Shown here: one piece after another, positions 26,451-35,795 of the stretch
Layout: each line of letters opens with the position of its first letter
How positions within the stretch are numbered: position 1 is the stretch's first letter
NCBI GenBank assembly: GCA_016302505.1
Contig: JAEDNL010000002.1
Location: 1 to 64,000, forward strand
Direction: 5' to 3'
DNA: 64,000 nt
DNA from: Bacilli bacterium
GTDB taxonomy: Bacteria > Bacillota_I > Bacilli_A > RF39 > UBA660
Program-made: the position numbers and the translations under genes
Notes under the pieces: model-generated
The model's input: the letters and a program-made list of their open reading frames with translations, nothing else
Database searches by the model: none
Told to the model about the DNA's origin: nothing

Positions 26451-28523
26451 ATGACGTTAAATAATAAACAATTAGAAGCTGTAAAACATATTGAAGGACC
26501 TTGTTTAGTTTTAGCTGGGGCAGGTTCTGGTAAAACCAAAGTTTTAACTGAAAGAATAGTAAATTTAATTGATAATGGAATAAGTCCATACAATATTTTG
26601 GCAATAACATTTACTAATAAAGCTGCGAAAGAAATGAAAAATCGAGTTGAAATTGAATTAGATGGTGTTGCTAACTCTATATTTATTGGTACTTTTCATT
26701 CATTTGGTCTAAAAATACTAAGAGAAAATTATATTGACATTGGATATACATCTAACATTACAATACTTGATACTGATGATGTAAAGGCTATTGTAAAAAG
26801 AATACTTAAAGAAAATGGATATGATCCTGCTAAGTATGATGTTAGAACAATAATAAATAAAATAAGTTCAGCTAAAAATGACGGTATTAGTCCAGAAGAA
26901 TATAAAAAATTATTTTTAAATGATCTTGATATAGTTATAGGTTTAGTTTACACAGAGTATACAAAACTTTTAAAAGAAAATAACTCTGTTGATTTTGATG
27001 ATTTACTTCTTAAACCTGTTAAATTATTCAAAAAGAATAAAGATATTTTAGAAAAGTATCAAGAGAGATTTAAATATATTTTAATAGATGAGTATCAAGA
27101 TACTAATGGTATACAATATGAATTATGTAAGCTTCTTGCAGATAAATATAAGAATATATTTGTAGTAGGAGATGCTAATCAATCTATATATTCATTTAGA
27201 AATGCTAACTATAGAAATATTCTTAATTTTGAAAAAGATTATAAAAATCCTAAAGTAATTCTTTTAGAAGAAAATTACAGAAGTACTAATAATATTTTAA
27301 AAGCAGCTAATTCAGTAATTAAAAACAATAGTGAAGGTAAAAAACTTAATTTATGGTCATCTAAAAATGATGGTGAACTTCTTACATATATTAGATGCGA
27401 AGATGAAATAAAAGAAGCTAATTTTGTTATAAGCAAAATAAAAGAACTAGTTAATAGTGGATATTCTTATAGTGATATAGCAGTACTTTATAGAACTAAT
27501 GCTCAGAGTAGAGTAGTTGAAGATGCTTTTGTAAGAAATAATATTCCCCATAATATAATTGGTAGTTATTATTTTTATAATAGGAAAGAAATTAAAGACT
27601 TAGTTGCATATTTAAAACTAATATATAATCCTTGTGATTCAGTTAGTTTAGAAAGAGTAATAAATGTGCCTAAAAGAGGTATTGGTATTAAGTCTGTTGA
27701 GAATTTAAGAAAGAAAGCATTAGAAAGTAATTTATCTATGTTTGATGCGATAGATAGTGGTAAAGAACTTGAATTTAAGAATTTAATATTAAAATTACAA
27801 GAGTTTTCATTAAGTAGTAATTTATCTGATTTAATAGAAGAAGTTCTTATTGCTACTGGTATTAGAATGGAATATGAACTTAATAATTCTCTTGAAAATG
27901 AAGCCAAAGTTGAAAACTTAAATGAATTTAAAACAGTAGCTTTAATGTTTGAGGAAAGTGGAATATATGATTTACAAACCTTTTTGGAAAATATTGCTCT
28001 TGTTAGTGATAGAGGTCAATATAATAATGATGGAAACGAGGTAAGTATCATGACACTTCACTCAGCTAAAGGACTTGAGTTTAATATAGTATTTTTACTT
28101 GGTATGGAAGAAGGTTTATTTCCACATAATAGAAGTTTTGATAGTTTATCTGATTTAGAAGAAGAAAGAAGACTTTGTTATGTTGGAATTACTAGAGCAA
28201 AAGAAAAACTATATTTATTAAGTGCAAGACAAAGGACTATTTTTGGTAAAACATCTGGTAGTATTGAAAGTAGATTTATAAGAGAAATTGATGATAAATT
28301 AATTAACAAAATATCAACATCTAAAGAACAAGAAAATAAAAAAGTAATAGGCAATATGTATAATTCATCTAGTGAAATAAAAACCGGTGATAATGTTATT
28401 CATACAGTGTATGGTGAGGGTGTTGTTGTTAATATTAGTGGTGGTGTTGCGACTATAGCATTTAAAAATGGTGTTGGTGTTAAATTAATCGCATCTAATC
28501 ATAAATATTTAACAAAGAAATAA
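26451..28523 (+). CDS. pcrA: UvrD/PcrA-family DNA helicase
   Basis: This is a 3'-5' superfamily 1 helicase for DNA repair and replication-fork maintenance. Motif I is GAGSGKT at about 22-28, motif II is ILIDEYQDTNG near 215, motif III is GDANQSIYSFRNA, motif V/VI is MTLHSAKGLEF and YVGITRAKEKL. The C-terminal Tudor-like module (IKTGDNVIHTVYGEGVVV...) binds RNA polymerase in PcrA. At 690 residues it is slightly short of Bacillus PcrA. GAGG lies before ATG 26451. The neighbours are functionally unrelated. Confidence 0.96.
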   Translation: MTLNNKQLEAVKHIEGPCLVLAGAGSGKTKVLTERIVNLIDNGISPYNILAITFTNKAAKEMKNRVEIELDGVANSIFIGTFHSFGLKILRENYIDIGYTSNITILDTDDVKAIVKRILKENGYDPAKYDVRTIINKISSAKNDGISPEEYKKLFLNDLDIVIGLVYTEYTKLLKENNSVDFDDLLLKPVKLFKKNKDILEKYQERFKYILIDEYQDTNGIQYELCKLLADKYKNIFVVGDANQSIYSFRNANYRNILNFEKDYKNPKVILLEENYRSTNNILKAANSVIKNNSEGKKLNLWSSKNDGELLTYIRCEDEIKEANFVISKIKELVNSGYSYSDIAVLYRTNAQSRVVEDAFVRNNIPHNIIGSYYFYNRKEIKDLVAYLKLIYNPCDSVSLERVINVPKRGIGIKSVENLRKKALESNLSMFDAIDSGKELEFKNLILKLQEFSLSSNLSDLIEEVLIATGIRMEYELNNSLENEAKVENLNEFKTVALMFEESGIYDLQTFLENIALVSDRGQYNNDGNEVSIMTLHSAKGLEFNIVFLLGMEEGLFPHNRSFDSLSDLEEERRLCYVGITRAKEKLYLLSARQRTIFGKTSGSIESRFIREIDDKLINKISTSKEQENKKVIGNMYNSSSEIKTGDNVIHTVYGEGVVVNISGGVATIAFKNGVGVKLIASNHKYLTKK

Positions 28524-28540
28524 TTTTAATTAAAAAAATT

Positions 28541-28561
28541 ATATGATATAATAAATCATAT
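28541..28561 (+). promoter_or_regulatory. Extended -10 promoter inside a palindrome
   Basis: TGA-TATAAT (28544-28552) drives the 864-residue gene. The -10 lies within ATATGAT-N7-ATCATAT, a perfect 7-bp inverted repeat that could be an operator. Chance is not excluded in such AT-rich DNA. Confidence 0.5.
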
Positions 28562-28575
28562 AATAGAGGTGTGAT

Positions 28576-31170
28576 ATGTCGTTTTTTGAAAAAAGAAAAA
28601 AAAGGAAAATACAATCAAGGGCTAATGCTTATATTAAAAGTTTAAAGGGAAAAGAAATTAAAGATATTGAAAAAAGTTTTTTAGATAATAAAGAGTTTGA
28701 AAACAATGAAATTGTTCTTTCACATCTATTCTTTAATTATAAAGAACTTATAAGAATATTACCTTTAAACTTTCAAGTTTCTAGGGTAAATAGTAATTTA
28801 TCTATGTTTAATTATGCTTCTGATGAGGCAAAGAAGCAAATAGTTTTAAAGTGGTTAAATGAAAATAAATTCTTTATGAATTCTTTTATAGTTAAATTTA
28901 CAGAAAAAGAGTATAATGAGTATTTATCTTTATATTTTCAAAGACCCGATGATGTTGCAAAATTATACATGGATGATTTAAAGAAAGTAATAACTGTACT
29001 TGAAAAAAATGATTTTAAAGAAACAAGAAATCTTATTAATAGAATTAAAGATAAATTAACTGAAAAACAGTGGGAGTATATAATACCAGTTAATCCTGCG
29101 TTTATTGAGTATGCTCCGATAAACATTCAAAATAAATATAGTGATGATGAAAAGTATGCAAGATATATAATTGGACCTGCTAAAAAAGCTTATATAGAAA
29201 AACAACTAAATAAGATTAATAGTGATTTATCTCTTTTGAAAGATATGGAAATAGATATTCAAAAAGAATATATAACTAAATATCCATCTATGATTAATTA
29301 TATCGATGAAGAAATTTTAGTAAATTTGTTAAAATACGATATTAACCTTATTAAATATGTTAATATATCTTCTTTGAAAAGTATTGATGATAAGAGTCAT
29401 AAATTTATATATGGCTTACTTGATAATATTCAAAATAAATCAACAAGTGAAATAATAAATATATTTATTGATAAAGGTATATTAAATGCTAAGGGTAAAC
29501 TATATAGATATGATGATAAAAGTAATAATTTATCTTATCAATATAGTAAAAAAATAATAAGTATTATTAAGTCTTTACCATTACAGACAATTAATGAATT
29601 AATTAAGGTAGATATTAATTATGTTCTTGCATATATAGTCCCTTTATATAATGATTCAATTGATAGAGTAACTAAGGATAAAATAATAATAGATTGCAAT
29701 TCTAGATGTTTAAATCTATTTAGATTGTATTATGGTAGTGATGAAATATATACAAATTATTATAAAATAATAAATAAAATATTTAATGAATATTTAAATA
29801 ATTTAGAAAATTATAATTATTTTAATGATTTTGAGTGTGTTTTTGATCTTTTAAAAATATTATTTAATAAAAATATTATGCTGAATAATGATTATAAAAA
29901 AGTTAGTATGTATATTGGAGTAAATTTAAAATATAAAAATGATCAGATGACTGATTCTCATGATTTTAAAATTAAAACATTAAATGAACTATTAACTAAT
30001 GCATATCATACGACTATAAATAATGATTCTGATTTATACGAAATATCTTCATTAGAACTTTTTGATAAAAGATTTTCATTTATAAGTGATAATATTCTAA
30101 AAGAATTTAATAAAAGTAACCATACCAATATATCCACATTATTATATATAGTAAAAAATGACAATACTAGAAATCTATTTATAAATTACTATAATATTCT
30201 TAAGAATATATATAGTGATACTAAGGAAGTGTTATATAAATCCATTGAAAATTTTACATATAATAAAGAGTTATTAATGTCTTGTTTAAATAAAAAGTTA
30301 AATCCTAAAGAATTAGAAAATTTCATAAGTGTATTGTCTTCTTTTAATAATCCACTAAATGTTAGTGATAGTGAAAGTCTTAATAGTTATGAAATAGATT
30401 ATTTAAAGCAATTTTTAATAGAACTTTCAAATATTAAAGATAGTACAATATATAAAAATATTTTATGTAAATATCTATTTAATAGGGGTTATAATTCTAA
30501 GGGCAATAGTGGTTGGTTAGAAATAACTACTATTAAACAAATAATAGATATTTATGATCCTTCTAAATTAAAGGACTTTAAAATTGATGGTAAAAATGTC
30601 TTTAGTAAAAATGAACTATCTTATTTAAAATTTATTAGTAAATTGTTTTCATATGATGCTGAAGTATTATTTTCTTTTGTAGATAAAATGCTTAATAAGA
30701 AAATTAAAAGAAATACTGTAGTAATTGGTAGCTTCTTTGAAAAGTTAAAAAAATATAAGAGAGAGATTATTAATTCATCCCTAGTGACATTGAGTGAATT
30801 AGATGCTTTATCATCTAGTGCTGAATTTGTTACTTTAAAGGAAATTGATGGTGTTAAAGTATATACCGTTTATGATAATGATTTTAAAGTATTATACTCA
30901 TATAATGATGATAAAATACATTGTAGTTATAGTGATGCTAGTAAAATATTAAAAAATTCTTATTGTTATGAATTTATACCAAATAATATCAATTTTAGAT
31001 TTACAACTTTTGATGATAAAACAATATTAAAAATAAATAAAGATGAAATAATTAATAAAAATAGTCTTATTCCTAAGTTTATTATAGTATCTGGTATGGT
31101 AACTGATGAAATAATTAATGTTGCGAAGAGAGAGAAGCTTAGTGTAGTGTCATTGGAGGAAAAATTATGA
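28576..31170 (+). CDS. Large helical protein of unknown function (864 residues)
   Basis: I do not recognise the family. The N-terminal part is basic (KRKKRKIQSR), most of the chain looks alpha-helical and repeat-like with many Asn, Lys and Ile, and there is no signal peptide or membrane segment. The last ~130 residues (from about VTLSELDALSS) change to a mixed alpha/beta module with VYTVYDNDFKVLYSY, FRFTTFDDKTILKI and FIIVSGMVTDEI, which may be a separate globular domain. GAGG precedes ATG 28576. It overlaps the following small gene by ATGA, so the two are co-translated. Confidence 0.6.
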   Translation: MSFFEKRKKRKIQSRANAYIKSLKGKEIKDIEKSFLDNKEFENNEIVLSHLFFNYKELIRILPLNFQVSRVNSNLSMFNYASDEAKKQIVLKWLNENKFFMNSFIVKFTEKEYNEYLSLYFQRPDDVAKLYMDDLKKVITVLEKNDFKETRNLINRIKDKLTEKQWEYIIPVNPAFIEYAPINIQNKYSDDEKYARYIIGPAKKAYIEKQLNKINSDLSLLKDMEIDIQKEYITKYPSMINYIDEEILVNLLKYDINLIKYVNISSLKSIDDKSHKFIYGLLDNIQNKSTSEIINIFIDKGILNAKGKLYRYDDKSNNLSYQYSKKIISIIKSLPLQTINELIKVDINYVLAYIVPLYNDSIDRVTKDKIIIDCNSRCLNLFRLYYGSDEIYTNYYKIINKIFNEYLNNLENYNYFNDFECVFDLLKILFNKNIMLNNDYKKVSMYIGVNLKYKNDQMTDSHDFKIKTLNELLTNAYHTTINNDSDLYEISSLELFDKRFSFISDNILKEFNKSNHTNISTLLYIVKNDNTRNLFINYYNILKNIYSDTKEVLYKSIENFTYNKELLMSCLNKKLNPKELENFISVLSSFNNPLNVSDSESLNSYEIDYLKQFLIELSNIKDSTIYKNILCKYLFNRGYNSKGNSGWLEITTIKQIIDIYDPSKLKDFKIDGKNVFSKNELSYLKFISKLFSYDAEVLFSFVDKMLNKKIKRNTVVIGSFFEKLKKYKREIINSSLVTLSELDALSSSAEFVTLKEIDGVKVYTVYDNDFKVLYSYNDDKIHCSYSDASKILKNSYCYEFIPNNINFRFTTFDDKTILKINKDEIINKNSLIPKFIIVSGMVTDEIINVAKREKLSVVSLEEKL

Positions 31171-31334
31171 TAGATGATATTAATAAAGAAATAGAAAATC
31201 TTAAAAATGATGAAGAAAGTTATATAAAATACATTGAATGTTTTTGTGAAATAGATAAGGTAATTGAAGAAAATTCTGAGGAATATATCGAGTTTAAGAA
31301 AATGGATGAAAATAGTTTTGATGATGAATACTAA
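31167..31334 (+). CDS. Small acidic protein (55 residues)
   Basis: ATG 31167 overlaps the stop of the large upstream gene (ATGA), with GGAGGA 8 bases before. The 55 residues are strongly acidic (IEENSEEYIEF, SFDDEY at the end) and predicted helical, with two Cys at 25 and 27. The family is unknown. The coupling suggests a partner or inhibitor of the 864-residue protein (inference). Confidence 0.65.
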   Translation: MIDDINKEIENLKNDEESYIKYIECFCEIDKVIEENSEEYIEFKKMDENSFDDEY

Positions 31335-31398
31335 AAAAAATGAATTAATGAGGTTGTTTACATATATCTTACAATCTCAATTAATCATTTTTTTAATA
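31332..31398. terminator. Bidirectional terminator between convergent genes
   Basis: A long imperfect hairpin (31335-31357 against about 31371-31394) has A and T runs on both sides, so it can work on both strands. It overlaps the stop codons of both flanking genes. Confidence 0.7.
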
Positions 31399-31962
31399 TA
31401 TAATTTCATCATTTTCAAATTTAATATCTAAGAATTTCTTACTTGATAAGTAATCACACATATGAACAAATCTTTGGTATTTATCTTTTGGTTTATTTAA
31501 TATTTCTTCACCTTTATAATTCTTTGTAAATGGTCCCATGTGAGTTTCTATACATCTGCAAACTAGATCAAGTTCATTATCATTAAGTTCTAATTTGTCT
31601 TTATTTTCTTTTATATACTCACTCATTATTATAGGATGTTCAAATACAGTGTATTCGGTTTTAACTTTACCATGTTTAAGACCATCATGAAGTGTTATTG
31701 CCATAATGATTAAGTCTTTTTCATCATCATTAAAATTATTTAAGCATTCATTATCTAAAAGTTCTTTTGCTATTCTAACTGCAGCTTTTGTATGTCTTAA
31801 AAGTCCTCCTTCGTTTAATGAAAAAGATGGGTGATATTTACCTGTTGATGATGCTGGTACATGAAAAAAATATTCTGGTAGAAGATTTATTAATGTGATT
31901 AAACTATTTTTAATTCTATCATTTTTTATATAATTAATTTCTTTATTAAATTTTTCTTGCAT
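31393..31962 (-). CDS. HD-domain phosphohydrolase
   Basis: The HD metal site is seen as LLRHTKAAV (first His), LHDGLKHG (His-Asp) and FEHP, with a later His in RCIETHMGPF. This order is typical of HD hydrolases acting on phosphates or cyclic nucleotides. The substrate cannot be told from the sequence. At 189 residues it is a stand-alone HD domain, cytoplasmic. It is divergent from queG, with AGAGGT upstream of its ATG and a TATAAT on the minus strand at 31985-31980. Confidence 0.85.
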   Translation of the reverse strand: MQEKFNKEINYIKNDRIKNSLITLINLLPEYFFHVPASSTGKYHPSFSLNEGGLLRHTKAAVRIAKELLDNECLNNFNDDEKDLIIMAITLHDGLKHGKVKTEYTVFEHPIIMSEYIKENKDKLELNDNELDLVCRCIETHMGPFTKNYKGEEILNKPKDKYQRFVHMCDYLSSKKFLDIKFENDEIIY

Positions 31963-32016
31963 TTTAATACCTCTTAAATATTATATAACAAAAATATTAA
32001 ATTTTCTATTTATTTA

Positions 32017-32025
32017 TGTTATTAT
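32017..32025 (+). promoter_or_regulatory. Extended -10 promoter giving a possibly leaderless queG mRNA
   Basis: TG-T-TATTAT at 32017-32025. The usual start point 7 bases downstream would be at 32032, the A of the ATG itself, and no ribosome-binding site lies before the gene. Confidence 0.5.
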
Positions 32026-32031
32026 TTAATT

Positions 32032-32907
32032 ATGAAAGAAGAAATAATAAGAATTAGTAAAATTAATAATATAGATAAAATTGGATTTTGTAATATTAAA
32101 AATTTAAAAATACCATATGAAAAATATAAATTACAAGAAACACTTAATTATAAGTGTTCATTTCAAGTAGGAGATTTATCCGATAAATCACTTATTAATA
32201 AAAAATATAATATTTATAACACAGTAATAGTCATTTTAGTAAGTTATAATAAAGTAGATTTTAGTGATAAGTCATGTGTGAGCTTGAGTTCATGTGCTTA
32301 TGGGAGGGACTATCATTTAGAATTAAAAGATAAAATGCAAGATATATGTGAATATTTAAAAGATAATGGATATATTTACAAAACATATGTTGATAATAAT
32401 CCATTGGATGAAAGATTGCTTGCTTATAATGCTGGGTTAGGTTTCTTTGGAAAAAATAATTTGTTAATAAATGAAGATATTGGTTCATATTTTTTTATAG
32501 GAGAGATATTAACTGATGCGGTAATTGAAAGTGATAAAATACAAAATAATAAATGTATTGGATGTAACAAATGTATAAAAGTATGTCCGACTCATGCTTT
32601 AAATGATAATGGTATTTTAAATTCAAAGAGATGTTTAAGTTATTTAACTCAAAGTAAAAAGTTGGATGAAAATGATTATAAATATTTTGATAATTGCATA
32701 TATGGGTGTGATAAATGTATAAGTATATGCCCATATAATAATATAATTAAAGAAGTTAAAAATGAGATTGATATTGATGAATTTTTGAGTATGTCTAGTG
32801 AAGAATATAAAAATAAATATTCTTCTAATGCTAGTTATTGGAGAGGAAAAAAAGTTCTTGACAGAAACATAAATATTTATTTAAATAATTTGAAAAAGAA
32901 AAAATAG
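32032..32907 (+). CDS. queG: QueG-like epoxyqueuosine reductase (short form)
   Basis: This iron-sulfur, cobalamin-dependent enzyme makes queuosine in tRNA. The N-terminal DUF1730 region includes YVDNNPLDERLLAYNAG and LGFFGKNNLL near 120-145. Two [4Fe-4S] sets follow: CIGCNKCIKVCP near 178 and the pair CLSYLT with CIYGCDKCISICP near 203-236. At 291 residues it stops shortly after the clusters and lacks the C-terminal HEAT-like repeats of longer QueG proteins, as in several Firmicutes. No ribosome site is visible. No other queuosine gene is in the window. Confidence 0.88.
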   Translation: MKEEIIRISKINNIDKIGFCNIKNLKIPYEKYKLQETLNYKCSFQVGDLSDKSLINKKYNIYNTVIVILVSYNKVDFSDKSCVSLSSCAYGRDYHLELKDKMQDICEYLKDNGYIYKTYVDNNPLDERLLAYNAGLGFFGKNNLLINEDIGSYFFIGEILTDAVIESDKIQNNKCIGCNKCIKVCPTHALNDNGILNSKRCLSYLTQSKKLDENDYKYFDNCIYGCDKCISICPYNNIIKEVKNEIDIDEFLSMSSEEYKNKYSSNASYWRGKKVLDRNINIYLNNLKKKK

Positions 32908-32918
32908 TGTGTTAAAAT
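32890..32918 (+). promoter_or_regulatory. Promoter of the thioredoxin-fold-like gene
   Basis: TTGAAA 32890-32895, 17 bases, TAAAAT 32913-32918 with TG at 32910-32911 (extended -10). The -35 overlaps the end of queG. Confidence 0.6.
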
Positions 32919-32945
32919 TAAATATAGTAAAGATAAGGAGATATT

Positions 32946-33467
32946 ATGATTAAATTATTTAAGAAAAAAGATATACCAAGAAAAAATTATTATATTGTTA
33001 TTGCTGTTACAATATTAGTTGTTCTTTTAATGATTTTTGTAAGATCTTTTTATCTAAGTTATAAATCTTCTAAATTATCTAATAGTATTTTTTCTAATAA
33101 AATAGTTAATCAAATACATATGGATGATTTTGATTTTGCGATTGCTGAAATATCTGATGTGATATTATATGTAAGTTATACTGGTTCTAATGAAATTTAT
33201 AGTATGGAGAAAAGATTATTTAAAGAAATTGAAAATAATAATTTAACTGATAAAATTATTTATTTAGATGTCACTAAATATAATAAAAATAATAAATATA
33301 TTAAGACATTAAGAGATAAATTCCCTAATATTGATAATGAGATAAATTCTGCTCCGTTATTTATATATATAAAAGATGGTCAAGCAGTTGAAGCAATGAG
33401 CAGTGAATTTAGAATGGTTGATTATAAAATACTTAATAAATTAGTTGATAAATATGAAATAGAATAG
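32946..33467 (+). CDS. Membrane-anchored thioredoxin-fold-like protein without CxxC
   Basis: There is one N-terminal membrane helix (about 18-37). The extracellular domain has the strand and helix order of a thioredoxin: DVILYVSYTGSNE at the place of the active site, KIIYLDVTKYN, then SAPLFIYIKDGQAVEAM with the cis-Pro position. The CxxC is replaced by TGSN, so no redox activity is expected. It could be a chaperone-like or structural protein. AAGGAG precedes ATG 32946. Its own promoter and terminator flank it. Confidence 0.6.
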   Translation: MIKLFKKKDIPRKNYYIVIAVTILVVLLMIFVRSFYLSYKSSKLSNSIFSNKIVNQIHMDDFDFAIAEISDVILYVSYTGSNEIYSMEKRLFKEIENNNLTDKIIYLDVTKYNKNNKYIKTLRDKFPNIDNEINSAPLFIYIKDGQAVEAMSSEFRMVDYKILNKLVDKYEIE

Positions 33468-33480
33468 TTTCATATTTTTA
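33450..33480 (+). terminator. Terminator before the sortase gene
   Basis: AAATATGAAA/TTTCATATTT, 10 bp with an 8-base loop and T run, overlapping the upstream stop codon. Confidence 0.78.
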
Positions 33481-33508
33481 ATTATGTGTTTTTTTTTACA
33501 TTAAATTA

Positions 33509-33517
33509 TGGTATCAT
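33509..33517 (+). promoter_or_regulatory. Extended -10 promoter of the sortase/Tad locus
   Basis: TG-G-TATCAT at 33509-33517, 20 bases before ATG 33538. It is the first promoter of the surface-pilus region. Confidence 0.5.
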
Positions 33518-33537
33518 ATATATAAGATAGGTGATGT

Positions 33538-35133
33538 ATGAAAGAGTATGTTACTTTAAAATTAGAAGATGAAATGATAGTCTTTAATTATGAAACTATT
33601 TCTGATGAAGCAATTAAAATGGTTGATAAGAATAGTTTTTTTAAAGATACTCTTTTTTATACGTTAAAATACTTTAGAAAAAATATAAACAATATTTGTA
33701 AAAATTTTACAAACATTAAAACTATGTATGTTAAAAGATTAGTAACATTTAAATATATTAGGGATATAATGTTTGATTTAAGGATAGAGAATCTTAAATT
33801 AGATTTTAGATCTACCATATCTTTAGAAGATTATGAATTGTTTTTAGGATTAGATAGTCTTAATAAAATAGATTGTTATTACATGCCAAAATTTATTAAA
33901 GAAAAGTTTGAAAGTAAAGGTGTAATAGTAAATCTTTATAATAGGAATAAAGTGTCAGATAGATTTATGCTTCAAGTTGATGCGTTTGATTATGAGACAT
34001 TATATTATATTAAAAATCTATGTATTAAAGAAGATTATCCTAATTTATTAGATGATATAAAAGAGTTTTTAAGAATTAATTATAATTTAAAGGCAATTCA
34101 TATATACATATTTTCTAAAGATATAATTGAGGGAATAGTTAATTTAGTTAAAAACGATGAGGCAAGAAATATAATGTTTTTTTTGCATCAAGAATATGAT
34201 AAAGATAATTTTATAGTTAATAATATATCTTGGTTAAAAGAGTTAAATGAAAAATGTAAAAATGAATATACTTGTGAATTTAAAATAATATATTCTAATT
34301 CATTTTTAAGAAAGAATTTATTTAAGCAGTTAACATTTAATAATTTAAAACTTATAACTGTATTTGGCGTTTATGTGAGTTTAGTATCTATAATTATAGT
34401 TAAATCTTATCAATTTGTTGAAAAAGCTAGTATTGATCAGATAAGAAATAATATTATTAGTGATTCTTATGCAGCTAGCGATACTGAAGATACAACAATA
34501 GAAGATGAAGAAATAGAAGAACCCGCTGTTAGTAGTGATAAGACTACTAAGAAGGAAGTTACTAATAAATATACATTTAAAAATGCTATCAATGAATTAA
34601 TAAAAACTAATAATGAAACAGTAGGATTTTTAAAAGTAAATAATACTAATATTAATTATCCCGTAGTCCAGCATTCTGATAATAGTTATTATTTAAATCA
34701 TGATTTCTATAAGAAAAAGAAAGTAATGGGTTGGGTATTTTTAGATTATAGAAACTCACATGATAGTTTTGATTCTAATAATATTATATATGGACACAAT
34801 ATGCCAAATAAAACTATGTTTGGTAGTTTAAGTAATGTTATGACGTCTTCATGGAGAAAGAATAAAAATAACTTAATAATTACTTATGATACTTTAAATA
34901 ATAATAATAAATTTAAAATATTTTCTATTTATAAAGTAGATTATACTACAGATTATTTAAAAACTAAGTTCTCATCAAAAGAAGAATTTGATAGTTTTGT
35001 TAAAATGATTAGAAATAGAAGTACATTAAAGTCAGATGAGAAAGTAGAATATGGTGATAAAATACTTACATTATCTACTTGTGCTGATAAGGGTAAAAAA
35101 CGACTTGTAGTGCATGCAGTACTTATAGATTAG
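33538..35133 (+). CDS. Class B-type sortase with long cytoplasmic N-terminal region
   Basis: The last ~190 residues are a sortase: VGFLKVNNTNINYPVVQ at the start, His420 in IIYGHNM, Cys515 in LSTCAD and Arg522 in KKRLVVHA. The spacing and the helix-rich insert fit class B. It is unusual in carrying a soluble N-terminal part of ~268 residues that I do not recognise, placed before the single membrane helix (270-292) and a charged linker (Glu/Thr-rich). Ordinary sortases have almost nothing before the membrane segment. No LPxTG or NPxTN-type signal is visible in the proteins that follow, so its substrates may be pilus components with a divergent motif or lie elsewhere. Confidence 0.88.
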   Translation: MKEYVTLKLEDEMIVFNYETISDEAIKMVDKNSFFKDTLFYTLKYFRKNINNICKNFTNIKTMYVKRLVTFKYIRDIMFDLRIENLKLDFRSTISLEDYELFLGLDSLNKIDCYYMPKFIKEKFESKGVIVNLYNRNKVSDRFMLQVDAFDYETLYYIKNLCIKEDYPNLLDDIKEFLRINYNLKAIHIYIFSKDIIEGIVNLVKNDEARNIMFFLHQEYDKDNFIVNNISWLKELNEKCKNEYTCEFKIIYSNSFLRKNLFKQLTFNNLKLITVFGVYVSLVSIIIVKSYQFVEKASIDQIRNNIISDSYAASDTEDTTIEDEEIEEPAVSSDKTTKKEVTNKYTFKNAINELIKTNNETVGFLKVNNTNINYPVVQHSDNSYYLNHDFYKKKKVMGWVFLDYRNSHDSFDSNNIIYGHNMPNKTMFGSLSNVMTSSWRKNKNNLIITYDTLNNNNKFKIFSIYKVDYTTDYLKTKFSSKEEFDSFVKMIRNRSTLKSDEKVEYGDKILTLSTCADKGKKRLVVHAVLID

Positions 35134-35142
35134 GAGGATAGA

Positions 35143-35784
35143 ATGAAAAAGATATTATTATTTATATCAATGTTAATTCCTGTTTATGTTAATGCGGTGT
35201 GTGATAATAGTGAAATAGTTAATTTAGGTAAACTTGCTAGTAACATTACATATGATACTGAATATTCTAAGAGTTTATCTAAATATACTGTTACATTTTA
35301 TAATGTAGTAGAAGATATATATTTAGAATATAATAATAAAAAGTATAGTCCTAATCAAAATAATGAGGTTACGATAAGTGGTTTGGAAGAGGGAAATGTC
35401 ATAGATGTAGTTGTTTATCCAAATGCTTCAGATTGTAGAAGTAGTTTATTAACAATAAGTGTTAAACTAAAATACTATAATACATTTTATAATGATTCTA
35501 GGTGTAAAAAGTATGCTGATAATGGATGTAGCACTGTTTATTGTACTAATCAATTTTTAGATGTAAAACCTACACTAATATTGTTTGAAGAGTCTCTTAA
35601 AAATACATGTGAAGAACCAGCGATACCCTTATCAAAACCTGATAATGAAGAAGTTACATTATATGATAAAATAGCAGATTTTTTATTAGACTATGGTATC
35701 AAATTTTTATTAATCGCAATTAGTTTAACTGTATCAATATTAATATTTACAAATAAATATAGAAAAATTAAACATGGTATTTAA
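35143..35784 (+). CDS. Secreted single-pass membrane protein of the pilus locus
   Basis: A signal peptide (1-18, ending VNA) is followed by an ectodomain of ~150 residues with six or more Cys. A C-terminal membrane helix (about 186-205) and basic tail follow. The layout resembles the two proteins at 35.8 and 40.8 kb although sequence identity is low. The family is not recognised. It lies 9 bases after the sortase with an AGGAGG site. It could be an anchor or a sortase substrate, but no LPxTG-like motif precedes the helix. Confidence 0.65.
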   Translation: MKKILLFISMLIPVYVNAVCDNSEIVNLGKLASNITYDTEYSKSLSKYTVTFYNVVEDIYLEYNNKKYSPNQNNEVTISGLEEGNVIDVVVYPNASDCRSSLLTISVKLKYYNTFYNDSRCKKYADNGCSTVYCTNQFLDVKPTLILFEESLKNTCEEPAIPLSKPDNEEVTLYDKIADFLLDYGIKFLLIAISLTVSILIFTNKYRKIKHGI

Positions 35785-35795
35785 AAGGAGTTAAA

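Noticed and set aside
30000..31000. Phage or integrative element in the AT-rich unknown region
   Set aside because: No integrase, transposase, terminal repeats, tRNA-adjacent att site or phage structural genes were seen anywhere in the window.
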